Of a stretch of 64,000 nt of DNA, positions 1 to 12,899 are shown piece after piece. The notes beneath the pieces were generated by a model. It made no database searches. It was not told the origin of the DNA and saw only the letters and a list, made by a program, of their open reading frames with translations. Each line of letters starts with the position of its first letter. Positions within the stretch are counted from its first letter, which is position 1. Source of the stretch: Roridomyces roridus (Eukaryota > Basidiomycota > Agaricomycetes > Agaricales > Mycenaceae); NCBI GenBank assembly GCA_029378245.1, contig JARKIF010000140.1:1-64000 (forward strand), given 5' to 3'. The position numbers were made by a program, and so were the translations under genes.

Positions 1-1071
1 GTCTCATTCGTCGTCGGATGGCGGCCCTTGTTGAGGAGCATAGCGACCCACGTGGACTACAGATCGGAGGTTCAAAAGAATCCTAGGTAGCGAGGAACCA
101 GAAAACGCACTAGATCTCTCGCCGATGTCAGGATCCCCGCCGCCCCAGCCCAAATCTTCTCCTCCCCAGGCCGCTGGAAATACGGGTCTATCGCCGTCCG
201 CGTGCCGTTGATACCGTAGAGCCAATCTTGCATACTCCAGTAGAAACCGTGCGCAAGGTTCCCACTTGTCTCGGCCTCTGCGACGGAGTAAGTCGACGAG
301 GACATGCCCAGGGGGTCGAAAATGTTTTTCGAGATGTACGATTCGAAGGTTTGGTTCAAGACCGTCGGAGGGAGGTAGGAGAGGGTTTCAAACATGAGAT
401 TGTTGTACTGCCCAGTGTGAGTGGGTCGGTGTATGGAAGAGAGAGAGTCCACGCACCTGGTACTGCTCCCGAAGAGCCGCAGACGGACGCAAATACTTCA
501 TGGTGGAAATCTGCATTGCGATGAGATCACTCCGAGTCGAGATATGGGGCACGTACCATTTCCTTGACCCCCACCCTCCCTGGCCGAGCCCGAACATATC
601 GTGTCTCGGCAACCCAGTCCGGTGAGACAGCATATCCTGAATCATGACCCCATCCTGCATCTCCTGGTCCATGAGACTCCACTCCGGGAGTACCTTGGCA
701 ATCTTGGTGTCCCAGCGCAGTGCAGCTCCCCTGTCACCCGCGAGCGACGCGTTCTTGATGAGCAGGCCCCACCGACGCGGCTAGGAAGAGCTTGCTATTC
801 GACGCGATGGCAACAGCGTGTCCGGAGTCACAGGTGACCCGTCGCCCTTCGCAGTCCCGTACGACCCGAACTCGATGTCCCACTTGCCTGGAGCGCTGGT
901 ATCCTGGCGGATGACGGCGACAGACAGTCCGGACGAATTCCACCGTGCGAGCTCTGATGTGACGAATTCGTCGATGACGGGGGTGATGAAAGCATTCTTC
1001 CGTAGCTGTTGGAAGGGTATTTGTCCGGCGAAGACCAGAGGTAGCAGAGAGAGCGGGCCAGCGAGGCGCAT
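1..1071 (-). pseudogene. Beta-lactamase/transpeptidase-like serine hydrolase, 5' part, frameshifted
   Basis: A class C beta-lactamase-like (AmpC/PBP4-type) secreted hydrolase; the window contains its N-terminal two thirds and the gene continues past the left edge. The start ATG at 1071 gives a hydrophobic signal peptide (MRLAGPLSLLPLVFAG). The serine-lysine motif SNSK lies near 795, followed by 'MLSHRTGLPRHD' and the YxN-type motif QYNNLMF after an intron at about 411-459. A further intron near 57-103 joins to a TWVAMLLNKGR segment typical of the family. Two single-base shifts break the frame: one just upstream of SNSK (about 812, a base missing in an A run) and one just downstream of it (about 764, an extra C in a C run). 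Corrected by eye, the rest reads well. It is therefore a recent pseudogene or a sequence with homopolymer errors. The substrate is unknown; fungal members are often esterase- or peptidase-like. Confidence 0.75.
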
Positions 1072-1435
1072 CGTGGCGGGCGGTCAGGAGATAAGCGCCC
1101 GCTCGATTTGGAAACGACATGTGGCAGCTCTCACGTGAGTCGGCTTGTCTTCGGACTCCTCGGCCGAGACACTCCCGGATTATTCCCCTGGGTGGTGTTG
1201 CAACGTTCTGAACTCCAAATCAGTCTATTTAAATCGCAGCTGGACCGGCAGATTCTGACAGAAAGGAAGAAGAAGAACCAGAAACGATGAAAGACAAACT
1301 AACCGGAAGAGAGCGCTACGAGTCATTCAATCTACGCGGAGTCGAACTGCTGCCCACTGCGATAATTCCCTGCACTCATTTAACCGCACTCAAATTCTCC
1401 TTGCCTGATTGAATCTATTTACACGCATCTAAATT

Positions 1436-2324
1436 CTAAAACTTTACTCTGCTCACAACACCGTAAAACTGCTTCCCCTGGATCACTGCCATCTGAAGCT
1501 CGAGCGCGGATGGTTGGCGTTCGCCCATTTTGCCGGCGAATGTGCCTGCGCCCCATGGAGATCCTGTCTAGCTATCAGAATTCGGTTCAAAAGGCAGGAT
1601 GCCGCCAGTGCCGCCCGCCTCTCGAGCACGGTCTCACACGGACGACACGGAAAATAGGCGATTCAAATCAAAACAGACTCACCTCCCCTAGCCTCCTCCA
1701 ACATCGGCATCGCAGGCCACCTCCGCCGGGAATCCCAGAGGGCACGAACAGGATCCCGTGATGCGTGAGCGTACTCATCGCGTTGTTGATCGTGATCTCC
1801 TGCCCACCACCTGGGCCTGCACTGGACACGAACGCGCCGGCGTACTTGCCGGCGAGGGCGCCTGTCTGCCAGAGGCTGCCGGTAGAGTCCCAGAAGACCT
1901 TGTGACGTGGTTCAACACCGGTGAGAAAGAGGTTTACTCGAACGCACCCTTCCACTGTGCGGGGAAGTTGCCGAATCGCGTCGGAATGCCATATGAACGC
2001 GTCAAAGGTGGCCAGTTTAGCTGCGTCGATGATGGGGTAATCTGGCTTGGTGTCGGGCGTGCATTTTGGTGAGGATTTCTGCAGGGAGGGTTTCGGGGAT
2101 TCTATCCAACAAAAATGTGTCAGTGGCTAGCGAGAAGAGAGACAGAGACGGGCGTACTGCCAGATCTCAGCGGTGCCTCCCGGCTTCTTCGATACCTTTC
2201 TTGACGGATTCGGCCACTGTAAACGGTGAGCAGCTGTGAGCCGAGACAGGCAGGATGGAACTCACTGATGGCGATGTGGCCATACATAGAATAAATGACT
2301 ATTGCCGATATGGGGGGACGACAT
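1436..2324 (-). pseudogene. WrbA/Pst2-like NAD(P)H:quinone oxidoreductase relic
   Basis: A flavodoxin-fold quinone reductase of the WrbA family, which in fungi is a cytosolic or membrane-peripheral FMN enzyme protecting against quinone redox cycling. Recognisable blocks are the FMN loop IVIYSMYGHIA near 2280, KPDYPIIDAAKLATFDAF near 2010, WDSTGSLWQTGALAGKYAG near 1870, GPGGGQEITI near 1800, and a C-terminus with GAGTFAGKMGERQPS, ending in TAG at 1436. At least four frame breaks are needed to read through: a six-G run at 2312-2317 that puts the ATG at 2324 out of frame, an extra base near 2180, one near 2060, and missing bases near 2010. Introns between the blocks have normal GT-AG borders. 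The number of lesions favours a true pseudogene over sequencing error. Confidence 0.7.
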
Positions 2325-3200
2325 GAGGGATTTGGCTGGGCTAGGTTGTGAGGGAGGAACCGGTTTGGTTGGGTTGAGCTGCTGTGGACCGTGACGGTTA
2401 AATACCCACGGTTAAAAGGCGTGTGTATCGTAAACACGCTGACAGGTTAGAATCACTCAGCAAGTGTTATTCAGCAACTTGAAGGTGTATCTGAATTGGC
2501 GGTACTCGCCGAGGTTCAAACTGTCGGCATACCACCAAACCACATTCCGACTAGTAGTAGCTGCTGGTTGAACATCCGGTTCGGGCCGGTCTGACAGGAA
2601 TTCAAAGCCATTGATCATATCACGCAAACTTCTCACTCTTTGCCTTACTGAGACCCTCTCCGCTGACAAACGGGTTTGATCCTGATCCTGCCGCGGAAAA
2701 ACGGCCGTCCCACTGACGGATGGCCATATGGAACACTACGGAACACCGCCTCACTGCTTACTGACCGAGCCGGACTCGGCCGTCGAAAATGATGCATTGA
2801 TCGCACTTTGAATGGACGGAGCGGGGCCCCAGCTGACTGTAGTCTAGTTTCTGAAGATGAGGACCGAGTAGGCAAATACTCGTTTGAGCCACGGAAGCAA
2901 ACGTTCGAAAGTGGAGTCCAGAACCCACCACATTTACCGAGGAGTTGCCTTTCAAGGCCGAATAGCACCCCACAGGATCCGGTAATCCACAACCAACAGA
3001 TGACTCCAGTCCCGGTAATGATGCCGTGTCCCCATGATCCATCCACATGCACCGAGGCAATGACACCGGGCTCGCCAGCGAATGGTCCACTGTCTCCAAT
3101 GATCCCGAAATTTCCCCACAACTCCGACCGTTCTCATGCAATTCAATTGGTGCTGCGAGTATTTTCGTTCTCTCGTGGCTATTTTTTTCCTCCTCCCGGG

Positions 3201-3207
3201 TATAAAG
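3201..3207 (+). promoter_or_regulatory. TATA box of the GH11 relic
   Basis: TATAAAG lies 56 bases before the ATG at 3257. The intact xylanase has a TATA-like site at a similar distance. Confidence 0.5.
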
Positions 3208-3256
3208 ACTCGCTCTGAGCGTCGTTAGCTTCAGCATCCAGCAGCACCAACTTGAT

Positions 3257-4143
<887 letters not shown>

Positions 4144-4302
4144 AGTAAAATAGTCGACTTTTGTATCAACTCAATGCTACGAGTTGCGTTACAAGATCAG
4201 ATTTATCACACTGCAGGTGATCGCCGATTCGTGGCACGCGTCACCCAATCAGTCACGTCACATAGGCTTCCTTTTTTCTCCTCCACCACGTACGACATCC
4301 AA

Positions 4303-5526
4303 AATGAATCTAGCCAGTACCTCGATAAGAAACTGGGACGGCATGGTCTTGGTGTCAGAGGACCACCCGCAGCCGAAGCTTACCATAAATCCTACGCCCG
4401 AACGCGAAAGCAATTGCGCGAGGACCTGCGCTCGGCAAAGACACTTCACAGCGAGGCGTGTGCGCTTTGTTTCACGTTTGGGCCGCTCAAGCGCTGTGGA
4501 AAGGTATGCCAAGGTCGTCAGCTCCTGAGAGGACCATTCGAATGCTTGTCAGTGCAGCTAGTGTCTTATTGTTCGAGGGAGGTATGAGCTTCCTACCTCT
4601 TGTTGCCGGGGTGTGAAAGTACCCAAATTTACATTCTCAGTGCCAGAAAAAGGACTGGTGCGCGATTCCAAGTCATCCCGCGGACCCGCATCTCATCCGT
4701 CTCGACTCTGCAGGGCGCTCCACAAAACCGCTTGCAGCAAGGTCGAAGAAATCTGAATTACACCTGACCAAGATCTTGCAGACGTTCACCACCGACCCGT
4801 TCCTGTGCGCCCAGCTGCAGACAATGGCAGTCCTCGCCTGCAACCTCGTCAAGCTCCCCACAACACGCAAGCCATGGCTCGTGCGTGTAGACGTCGGCAT
4901 AGAGCCTATCGACATGGCTAAGCTCGCCGACGTGTTCTTCGGCCACCCCGTTCGCACACCCATGCCAGGGATGGTGCAAGTGAATTCCTTTGCGCGTTGT
5001 CGGACGACTTTTTTGGGTGATGGGATGGTGGCCTGGCAGCCAGTCCGCGATCTGTTGGATGCAAAAGGTCGAGATGACGTCTCCATCGGACTCTTACACA
5101 TGTCCAAGGGCAATCGACTCTCGAACCTCGTCCCCTTCGCCATCGAACGGATATTATTGACAGGGTCGTCGGCATGGGCATGAAAATGGAGTCTCACGAT
5201 CCTGCTCACCGGGAAGGTGGACTATGGTACCCCTGACGATCGACAACATCTTGCGGTGCGTAAGGATTTCTTTCTCCCTTATACTCTCATTGCTGAATTC
5301 GAATTGACCTGTCGTAGATTTACGAATAACCACATCCGGCTCGATAGGGATAACAACTCGGGCTACGCACAACCATGACAGAGACCGAGCTCCAGGTCAT
5401 CAGAAACGCTACCAGGCAAGTGTGGCCGCCGAGGAAGGGGAACGTGGGGATTTCGCCTCGCTATTGCTGAAGAGAAAGTTGCTCACCGTGCCGGAGTACA
5501 AGAAGTATTTTGCCTCGCCTTCTTAA
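4303..5526 (+). pseudogene. MYND-type zinc-finger protein relic (copy 1)
   Basis: A MYND-finger protein of the kind common and mostly uncharacterised in Agaricomycetes. The segment starts MNLASTSIRNWDGMVL. It then shows a degenerate zinc finger (CALC, RCGK, SYCSRE, CQKKDW) spread over three exons at about 4460-4670. A helical domain follows (LTKILQTFTTDPFLCAQLQTM at about 4762-4830), and the C-terminus reads KLLTVPEYKKYFASPS before TAA at 5526. A base is missing near 4374, and the second exon cannot be joined without losing a zinc-ligand cysteine or shifting frame, so the gene looks inactive. It lies 160 bases after the xylanase relic, as in the other arm. Its role is unknown; MYND domains usually bind proline-rich partners. 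Confidence 0.6.
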
Positions 5527-5529
5527 ACG

Positions 5530-5985
5530 CGCGCTTCACTCTAGTAATTCGCCCGATTTTCTTGCAATGAACGATGCAATAGCCGAGTCCACTCCCCGAG
5601 CCAACATGCACTATAACTTCTTTGCCTGAGGGCAATTGTACGTATACAAGAAGGCGAATTAAAATATCGAAGACGAAAGGTGTATAGTTTAGTGTGTGGC
5701 CATAAGATGATTCTGGAATCCGCAATGTCAGCCGACTTCTCGAGTCAAATGTAAGACAGACACTCACCAGTGCTGGAACTCGCACTCATGATTGGAGGCA
5801 ACAAGATAAATGATACATAAGTAGATATCGTATAAATCCTAGAACACCTATCAGTCATCTGAGTAAGAAAGGAGAGGAAGCGCGCAGACACACCTGCATG
5901 AGGTCAAAATACTCCCGTTTTGGGCATAAATACTAAACTAATAGGTTGGGATGATCTTGAGTGGGAGGAATGCAGCCGGGTGCGT
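5530..5985. other. No gene seen
   Basis: Short ORFs on both strands show no recognisable motif. There is no repeat structure beyond AT-rich patches. Confidence 0.5.
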
Positions 5986-5989
5986 GGAA

Positions 5990-7420
5990 ACGAAGTCATC
6001 GAAGTTACAACCCGATACTCTCCACCGCGCCGTCAAACGACCCTCCAGCCGCAGCCGTAGCCCACACCCGATTCCGGCTCGGGCACGCTGGTGAGGTCAC
6101 AATCCAAGTCACCGGTATCGAGGTGGGATACGCTGCGCTACCCCACATCCAGGGGAAATCGCCACTCGGGGTCCAGCACGGCGTATACGTCGCGTCTGGA
6201 TCGAAAGGGGAAGTAGCGAGGGAGATGGAGAGAGGAGAAGCAGGTGTCGTTGTCGGTGAGGCGGAGAAGGAGAAGGAGAAACGCCGAGGAACATGGCTCA
6301 GACAGAGCTGGCGGCAGCGGGGACGACGGCGAGGGTGGCGTTGAGAGGCTCACGCTCGATAAACAGGGTGTATGTGGTGGTGGAGGGACGACAAGGTTTT
6401 TGAAGTTGAAAAAATCGGGGGACGTCTGAGACAAACGATGAGCAATTACAGGATTAGAAAGGAAAGGATGAAACGCACCTCGAACCCTACGGGCCGTTAT
6501 TTGACAGGTAATCGAAGAATCGTCCGCCGTGAGGAGCGACATGAGGCTTGCTGAGTCGTCCATGGAGTTCCCAGGAGCGAGATGGACATTGGGAATCAGG
6601 ACGGATTGATAGGGTATCGACCCGCCCTTGGACGGCAGCACCACCTCGAGGGGCTGGAGCTGCGGCTGTGGGGTTTGAGGCACCGGTTCGTCCGCCGATG
6701 CCGACGCCGACTTGCGACTCCGCGTCGGCCGATAAACATAATCAGGATACCTCATCTCATGCTCCATCTTGCGTTCCCTCGCCAACCCCTCCCCATACGC
6801 ACGCTCCGCCGCAGGGAGTGCTTTCCATTTCTGCGAAATCACTTTGCTAGGTCGGCTTGGCGGGGTTTTTTCGGGGGACAGGAGAGGGGCAAGGAGGGGG
6901 AGGGTGGCGAAGAGGCAGCGGCGGCGTCTTCGGAGCATTTGCGGCGGAAGAGGAATGAACGCGTTTTCTACATGTGTTTAGATGGAACGATACTGGCAAG
7001 GAACAGATACACACCCGGGCGTTTGATATAATCCTTATCCCCCTTTTTCGGCCTGCGTGAGCGTTCCCCGGGATGGGCGAAGGCGAGACGGACGGTGAGG
7101 TCAACAGGCTGAAGACCGACTGAGGCCAGAGCGTGCGCGTGAATAGGGACAACGGAGGGGCGTCCGGCGGTCGTTGTTGTTGTTATCGCTGGCGGGTGCC
7201 GGTGTCGTCGGTAACGATGACAGAGCCGGCGAGCGGATGCATCCTCGAATGGCGAGTTGGAGGGAGATGAGTACGGACTGTCATGCAGGTTGTGCGTGGC
7301 GGGAAGGTGAATACCGAGGGGCAGGGGCGACGATAGACCAGAGCGTGGAGGGTCGTTTTTACCGCTGCATTGGGACGGATGTGAGACGTATGAAGGCGAA
7401 GAAGTAAAGGTACGACGCAC
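5990..7420 (-). pseudogene. HMG-box transcription factor relic
   Basis: Mating-type-like HMG-box DNA-binding protein. Reading the minus strand, RRPKKGDKDYIKRP (near 7050) leads through an intron (about 6970-7020) into NAF, then the box continues with FRRKCSED, KKPRQADLAK, VISQKWKALPAAERAY and ends with MEHEMRYPDYVYRPTRSR near 6740. The box must be stitched across frames: an extra C near 6954 and a missing G near 6852. After the box comes a Ser/Pro-rich tail (MDDSASLMSLL near 6560) of the kind found in fungal HMG regulators. The N-terminal part is low-complexity Pro/Ser and its start is uncertain. The box itself is recognised with confidence; the exact ends are not. Confidence 0.6.
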
Positions 7421-7429
7421 GTCGAGCGG

Positions 7430-8870
7430 CAGAGCGTGTAGTGCGCAGAGCAGGCATCAGACCGTTGCAAAGAGGTACAGGCGGAGGGATCGCGCAAGGT
7501 CTATACCGGTTACGGCTGCAGGCATCCCAATACGGGCGCACAATGGGTGCCAGGCTGCGATTCCCGGTTAGATTTCTGGCGTTGAGGCAGTGGTGTTACC
7601 CGATTTGTGCGAACGATCGAAGGGTGTGAGAAGCGAACAGAAAAACGAGGTTGATCGTGGGGTCTTCATCCCGCCGGAATGTGTCCGTGTCGCGTAGATT
7701 GGCGGAGGGAGAGACAGTAGAGGATGTGGGTATATGGTCTGCACAGCAGGGAACCCATTCGTCGAGCGATAAAAGCAGATGTGACGCGTCAAAGGTAAAA
7801 AAAAAAGCCATGACTCGCGTGGATGATGGTGGGAAGCAAAGCGGAGTTGTCACATTGATCGCAAAGCTGCCAATCACCAGCCGGCGTTGGCGCGGCGCGT
7901 TTCAATATCGAGACTAAGACCCAACCCAGAGCCTTGTTACACAAAATTCAAGCAGCCTTCAAGGCGTACACGGACTCCATTTCCACGCAAACACGAGTTA
8001 CTTTCCAGAATCCGGAAGCACACGGCATGATGCATCCAACTCGCATTGTTCCCCTTATCGGGGTTGAATCTCATTCATTCATGAACAATGGCGGTGATCT
8101 ATGATACCTGTGCAAAGTTTCAAAGAACCGGGAAATTAACGGCTTTAACTATTCACTGTGGGTCCAACGGGCCGCCAGTGTGTCCCTCCCCGAAATTTGA
8201 GTAGACTCTCCAGATAATTGAATATGTACACTGACTTCGGCCCCGGGGTGCCGCCGACGCCCGCCCGCGCAGGCCAAGATTCGGATGTGACATCGGGAGA
8301 GGAACAATGGGTGACTTGTACCAGGGGAAGGAAGTGATAGATTCGTCGTACGTACTTTACGGGCGAGAAAACAGCACTAGCTGGATCTCATGCGACCGCC
8401 GCGGCTGCACTCCAAGAAAAATGCATGCAGGGAAGAAGCATTGCAAGTCGATCCCTCGCTTGCAAGTCAACTCCAGGGTGTGATATATACACCCCTGCCA
8501 GCGAATGGATGACTCGTTCAGTTCCCCCGCCCATCGCCGACGTCCCCGACAGGCAACGACCGAGTCAGATCACGCGTCGGCGTCGGGCTCGCGTGGGTGT
8601 TTCTCTCACGCGTATATTAGCGTGGAGATGCATACGAGCGGGCAGCCCATCGAGTCGAGTCAACAGGCGGTGCTCGGGAGACGCACGATCGACGGACAGA
8701 GAATCCAGATGCACATCACCGCTGGGAGGTTACGACTCGATCGTGGAGTGCGCACGGCGCGAGTCATGTCGCTTGTGAATGATCGGGATTCGGGATTGAT
8801 GCGCCGCGGCGCGAGTCATGCCGGAGGTATCCGCGGAACATTTGATGGCATGTGATTCTCAGCGGTAAGC
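7430..8870. other. No gene seen
   Basis: Only short overlapping ORFs without motifs. A short direct repeat GGCGCGAGTCATG occurs near 8756 and 8808. Nothing else is supported. Confidence 0.5.
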
Positions 8871-8884
8871 CCAAGGCTCAGTGT

Positions 8885-9470
8885 TGCATGCAACTGAGGT
8901 TGAGTCTTACATATCATTGCGTGCATGCGGAGGTCCGTGCCACCCGTCGGCCAAGTGCGCGTTCAATTGGAGCCCTGACCTTGGGGCAAGTTCTTGGGTC
9001 AACTATTTTTTGTGGATGGGAGATCCAAGAGTACTTAGTTGGTATGTAATTAAAGGGCAGTTCAATCTTGTCATTTCGTGCGCGCGCAAATATGTCGTGA
9101 CACCCCGGCCATGTGCGCGTTCAACTCGAGTCCCGGCCTTGACAAGGATAGTTGAGTGTTGATCCCATTTTTGTTCAACCAATCGAGTTCCTCAGGCTGA
9201 ATTGCTAAGATGTGGATTGAGCTGAATACCCGCACAGCGCAAAGAATAAGACCCTGGGACTCGAGTACGACACAGATACTGTAAGGAACTGGATGAGAAT
9301 GCCAATGGGAACTGTTCGCATTTTGGGGAGGCCTGTGGATGGGAGATCGCAAGTAAGGCGGTTGAGTCTTATCATTGTGTTCACGCACAAGTGCGTGCTA
9401 CCCGGCCATGTGCACGATCAATTCGAGTCTTGGCCATAAGTCTCTTGGCGAGCCGACGCTCCAATGATAC
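8885..9470 (+). repeat. Three diverged direct repeats with a Pol III B-box-like motif
   Basis: Three related blocks begin near 8893, 9060 and 9355. Each has TTGAGTCTTA or similar, a CG-rich stretch with GTGCGTGC, then GCCAxGTGCGCGTTCAA. The phrase GTGGATGGGAGATC occurs after block 1 (9013) and again before block 3 (9337), supporting a tandem arrangement. The GTTCAAxTCGAGTC core resembles the B box of tRNA-derived elements and T-runs follow. It could be a decayed SINE or an ordinary tandem repeat; I cannot decide by eye. Confidence 0.35.
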
Positions 9471-9689
9471 ATTTTTTTCTAGGGCGTTCAACTGGATTGC
9501 CTGATGGACCTGCCTGAGCTTCCATTTTCACGGAACGCGGACAGCATACAACAGTGTGCAAAGAATCGTGTAAGGAGTACTCAAAGTAACTCATGCGACA
9601 TCAAAGTTCCGTATTGCAATAAACAGATCAAGGAAACACTGCAGTCTGTCGGCACCATATTCGAGCAATGGTGGCTCTGGGCAAGGTCA

Positions 9690-10612
9690 AATAACTCCGC
9701 GTCCAAGGTCTATCAAAACCTTCAAACCAAACCACGCGGGACATTTCACCCCGGCCAGAGTCACAATTGAAATAAAATGAAAAACAGGAAGCGCACTCCA
9801 ATCCGGAGACGGCGGACTTGGTTTTGTAGAATGTCGAGTCGAATGTGGAGGATGCCTACTTCTGCTTCGAGGCGGTTCTGAGCAGGCGGAGGGTTCAGTA
9901 GTCTGATCCAGTTGGAACGAGTCGGACAAACTGACTTTAAATTGTAAGAGCTTCTCATGCTCTTGTGAACACTCGTTTTGTATCACTGTGATAGTCTGTG
10001 CTTGGAAGCTCGGACCATATCCGGGCCCTCCAGCGCCCCCTTCTCTCCCACCGACTCCACCAGATCCTCCAATGCCGCCTGTATAGTACCGGGGTCAGAA
10101 TCGTTGTTCTTCCAGAGAAATAGTTGGATTGAGGCTGTAACGGAAGCCTGGGGAGGAGTTCCGGCACACGAGAATCAACCCAAGAGAACTGGTGTAAGTA
10201 GTGGATTGACCGACGAGTAGCTACGAACATCCTCGTTTATATACTAACTACCCATCTAATTTGGGAATAGTCCAGGGACTGTAACTACGCGACTCGGTCG
10301 GGGAATTAGGAAATAGCAGCAGATATAGGAACAATGATAAATCAAAAAATCAAACCCTTACAGAGGCGTACCGGACAGCGAGATTTTGATCGACGGAGGT
10401 GAATCTTCCTCAAGCTTGTTGTGTGAACGGCCATCGACGGGATATCTTATGCGCGTTGTCTCTTCCACAGTGTTCGGAAGTGTGAGCGGGGGTGAGCTGG
10501 GCTCTGAGACCCGCCGGCGACGCGGCCTCATGAAGCCCCGCAAGGTCAGAGGGAGGTGGGCGGAAGGAATCAAATTCGGTGTCTCCCCGCGTTTATATTG
10601 TGTCGTCCGCAC
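9690..10612 (-). other. Possible glycine-rich hypothetical gene
   Basis: The minus strand reads as a glycine-rich run (GGIGGSGGVGGREGGAGG near 10060), then a polar segment, and after a likely intron a heptad-like stretch (NRLEAEVGILHIRLDILQNQ) near 9850. Such Gly-rich plus coiled-coil hypothetical proteins occur in Agaricomycetes. A different frame over the same bases also looks protein-like, so neither frame is secure. No function is assigned. Confidence 0.25.
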
Positions 10613-10869
10613 AGCTCTAATAATAAGTTTAGGTTTTCACCCACCGTGCTGTGCAGTAACGAGAGTTCCGACATTCGCAGAACAGGGATGAGAAAACAGA
10701 ATTCGATTGGAACTCAACAGCCTCATCGGCACTGCAACGAGGGCTGAACAAAATCGAGGGCTCATTAGACACACAGCGATTGCCCCACCGTGGTGTGGAC
10801 GCCGCCGCTGAATCCCATTCTGTAGATCGTTAGTCGATGGCTGCAGCGACGCAGAGTGGCCCACGTACT

Positions 10870-11425
10870 CAACTCTCAGCAGCATACGCACTCGCAGCGC
10901 GTGATACTTGATGAAATACTTCTCATACTCCGGCACTTTCGCCAACCTGCACCGCAATAACCATGCCGCGTATCTCGTCTTGTACGGGTCCTTCGTGAAG
11001 GTGTTGACTCGCTTGACTTGAGCCATCCCGGCCATGGGCAGTGAAGTGGATCGATCTCTTTCTTTGACACTGCGAATGGGGCCCTCAGCATAAGCGCTAG
11101 GAAACCAAATCTGAACAAGTTATGACCTCCTTCGAACAATAAGAGACAAGTTTGCCCTGAAAAAGTCTTGCTTGCAGCTTATCGATGAGTCACCCTTCAG
11201 GGTCAACGCACCTCGGCACAGCGCTGAAGCGGTTCGTACGCGGAGCACAGAGAACAAGATGTTGCATAATGACCCTTCACCCAACGCAATTCCTTGCGAA
11301 ACTCCTTTCGCGGCGTGCTGTAAGATCTGTGGTACTCCTCCGCTTGCGGGTGTCGATCGGACGTCAGAACCAGGCCGTCCCGGTTGCTAGTCGTGTTGTT
11401 CGTAGGGTTGGGTCAACTTGGGCAT
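10870..11425 (-). pseudogene. MYND-type zinc-finger protein relic (copy 2, truncated)
   Basis: Counterpart of the copy at 4303-5526. NRDGLVLTSDRHPQAEEYHR near 11370, CSLCSAYEPLQRCAE near 11240, GKLVSYCSKE near 11150 and CQRKR match the other copy exon for exon. The frame then breaks. A segment like the other copy's FTTDPF region (VNTFTKDPYKTRYAAWLLR) runs directly into KVPEYEKYF, so the large central domain is deleted. It lies just downstream of the intact xylanase on the same strand. Confidence 0.55.
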
Positions 11426-11668
11426 GGAGGATGGGGAGATCTGAGCGAGGTGCTCGACGTTCGTTGAGGTCAAGAAAGCGCTGGTCGAGGTGAAGAAGGA
11501 AGCGCGTGCTACTGACATACATAAGCACCGCATCAAATGATGATCGCTTGGTCCGCCATCACACTCATGGTGTTCCGTAGTGGACCGTAGACATGGCAAA
11601 GAATGCATACAATTTCGAGCAAGTTCTTTTTTGGTAAATACATGATACCCGTATCGCGCTTTCGACCA

Positions 11669-12651
11669 TTAGCTGACTGTAACGGTGGCCTGGCCCGAGC
11701 TGCTGAGACCTTCGACCTGGATTGAATCAATCAGTATTTGATCCCGGACTGAGCGTCCTCGACTTACCGCCACGACCTGGTAGTTCATAGTACCGAGGGG
11801 CATGCCAAGCGCAGCCCACCTGTCCAGCCGTCCGTGAATACTCCCTGGATTCAAGAAAAAGAATACTCACGCATTGACATGGTTCGCAACCGTAACCGTA
11901 CCGCTAGTGCGCTTACTCTGCCGGACGGAGATGTACTGCTGGAACGTAGCCGTGCCCTGGATGGAGGGCTGGTTCACTTGCTGGTGCTCGTAGATGTCGT
12001 AGGTTCCGCCGTCCGAGACGACAGTGCCCTTGTGCGTCGTCCCCGAGTTGGCCGTCCCGAGGTTGAAGTTGTTGGCTTCTTCGTTGATGTAGTATTCGAC
12101 GAGGGGGCTGGTTGACCAGCCTGTGTTTGAGTTCGATGAGGCAAGGAGTCCAGAGACAGACGAAAACGAACCGTAGACGGATAGGATTGCAGCGGATGCC
12201 GAGTTTGGCTGCCAACTTGCGCTATATGTTATCACCCTGTCGAGTATTGTGGTTGAGGCGTTGTAGCTCATATTGAGTGGTCGAAAAAGACTCACTTAGT
12301 CTTGGAGCCAGGATTGAATCCCTGGCCGACGACGAAATCGCCGGAGCCAGACCACTGCGCCTCGTATTGACTTTTTCGTCCCGATGTTCAAGAACTGTAC
12401 ATTCTCTGGCAACAAATGACTCACCCTCCAGCAATGTTGGTGAAAATCAAATCAAAGCCGCTCGTCACAAAGTTCGTCCAGAAGAACCCATCGAACGTGC
12501 CTTGCCCGGGGGCCTGCACGCCGCGCGCCGAAAGACCGGACTCGGTAACGTTCGGGAACGTCAAATTGGAGTTGCCCAGGGGCAGAATGAGGGCAGACGT
12601 TCCCGCCACTGCGAGCGCGACGACGGAGAATAGAGTGGTGGCAAAGGTCAT
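11669..12651 (-). CDS. GH11 endo-1,4-beta-xylanase (intact copy 2)
   Basis: Secreted family-11 xylanase that hydrolyses internal beta-1,4 bonds of xylan. The start at 12651 gives the signal peptide [20 protein letters not shown]. Six exons join with clean GT-AG introns to about 230 residues ending [10 protein letters not shown] and TAA. Family blocks in order: [34 protein letters not shown] carrying the nucleophile Glu (about residue 127), [31 protein letters not shown], and VVAVEG carrying the acid/base Glu near the C-terminus. There is no carbohydrate-binding module. Some extra residues (SGLSARGVQ) lie between the signal peptide and the jelly-roll; an Arg there could be a propeptide cut site. 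It has a dead paralogue at 3257-4143. Regulation is not visible beyond a TATA-like box. Confidence 0.95.
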
Positions 12652-12686
12652 TGTTGCTGGATTCAGTGGACTTGACGACAAGGCTC

Positions 12687-12695
12687 TTATATTTT
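12687..12695 (-). promoter_or_regulatory. TATA-like box of intact xylanase
   Basis: AAAATATAA on the minus strand, about 40 bases before the ATG at 12651. Confidence 0.5.
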
Positions 12696-12899
12696 GTGGA
12701 AATTATTGCTCCCGCCGAGATGTGAATTGGTCGTCGTGCTGGGGAAATTTCGGCTTGATTGGACCGTTCACGGGCTTGCGTCTGCTCGCATGTGGCAGAT
12801 CATGCGGACTCGGCATCAATACCGGGATTACAACCCATCTGGATTGCCGACTCCTGTGGGTGAGGTTTATTCCGAAATGGCGATTTGCGCGTGACGGGG

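Larger units (their letters stand above)
10870..12860 (-). repeat. Right arm of inverted segmental duplication (GH11 + MYND)
   Basis: Mirror image of 2915-5530: promoter homology (about 12700-12860), the xylanase (11669-12651) and a truncated MYND gene, all on the minus strand. About 5.3 kb separates the arms. Confidence 0.7.
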
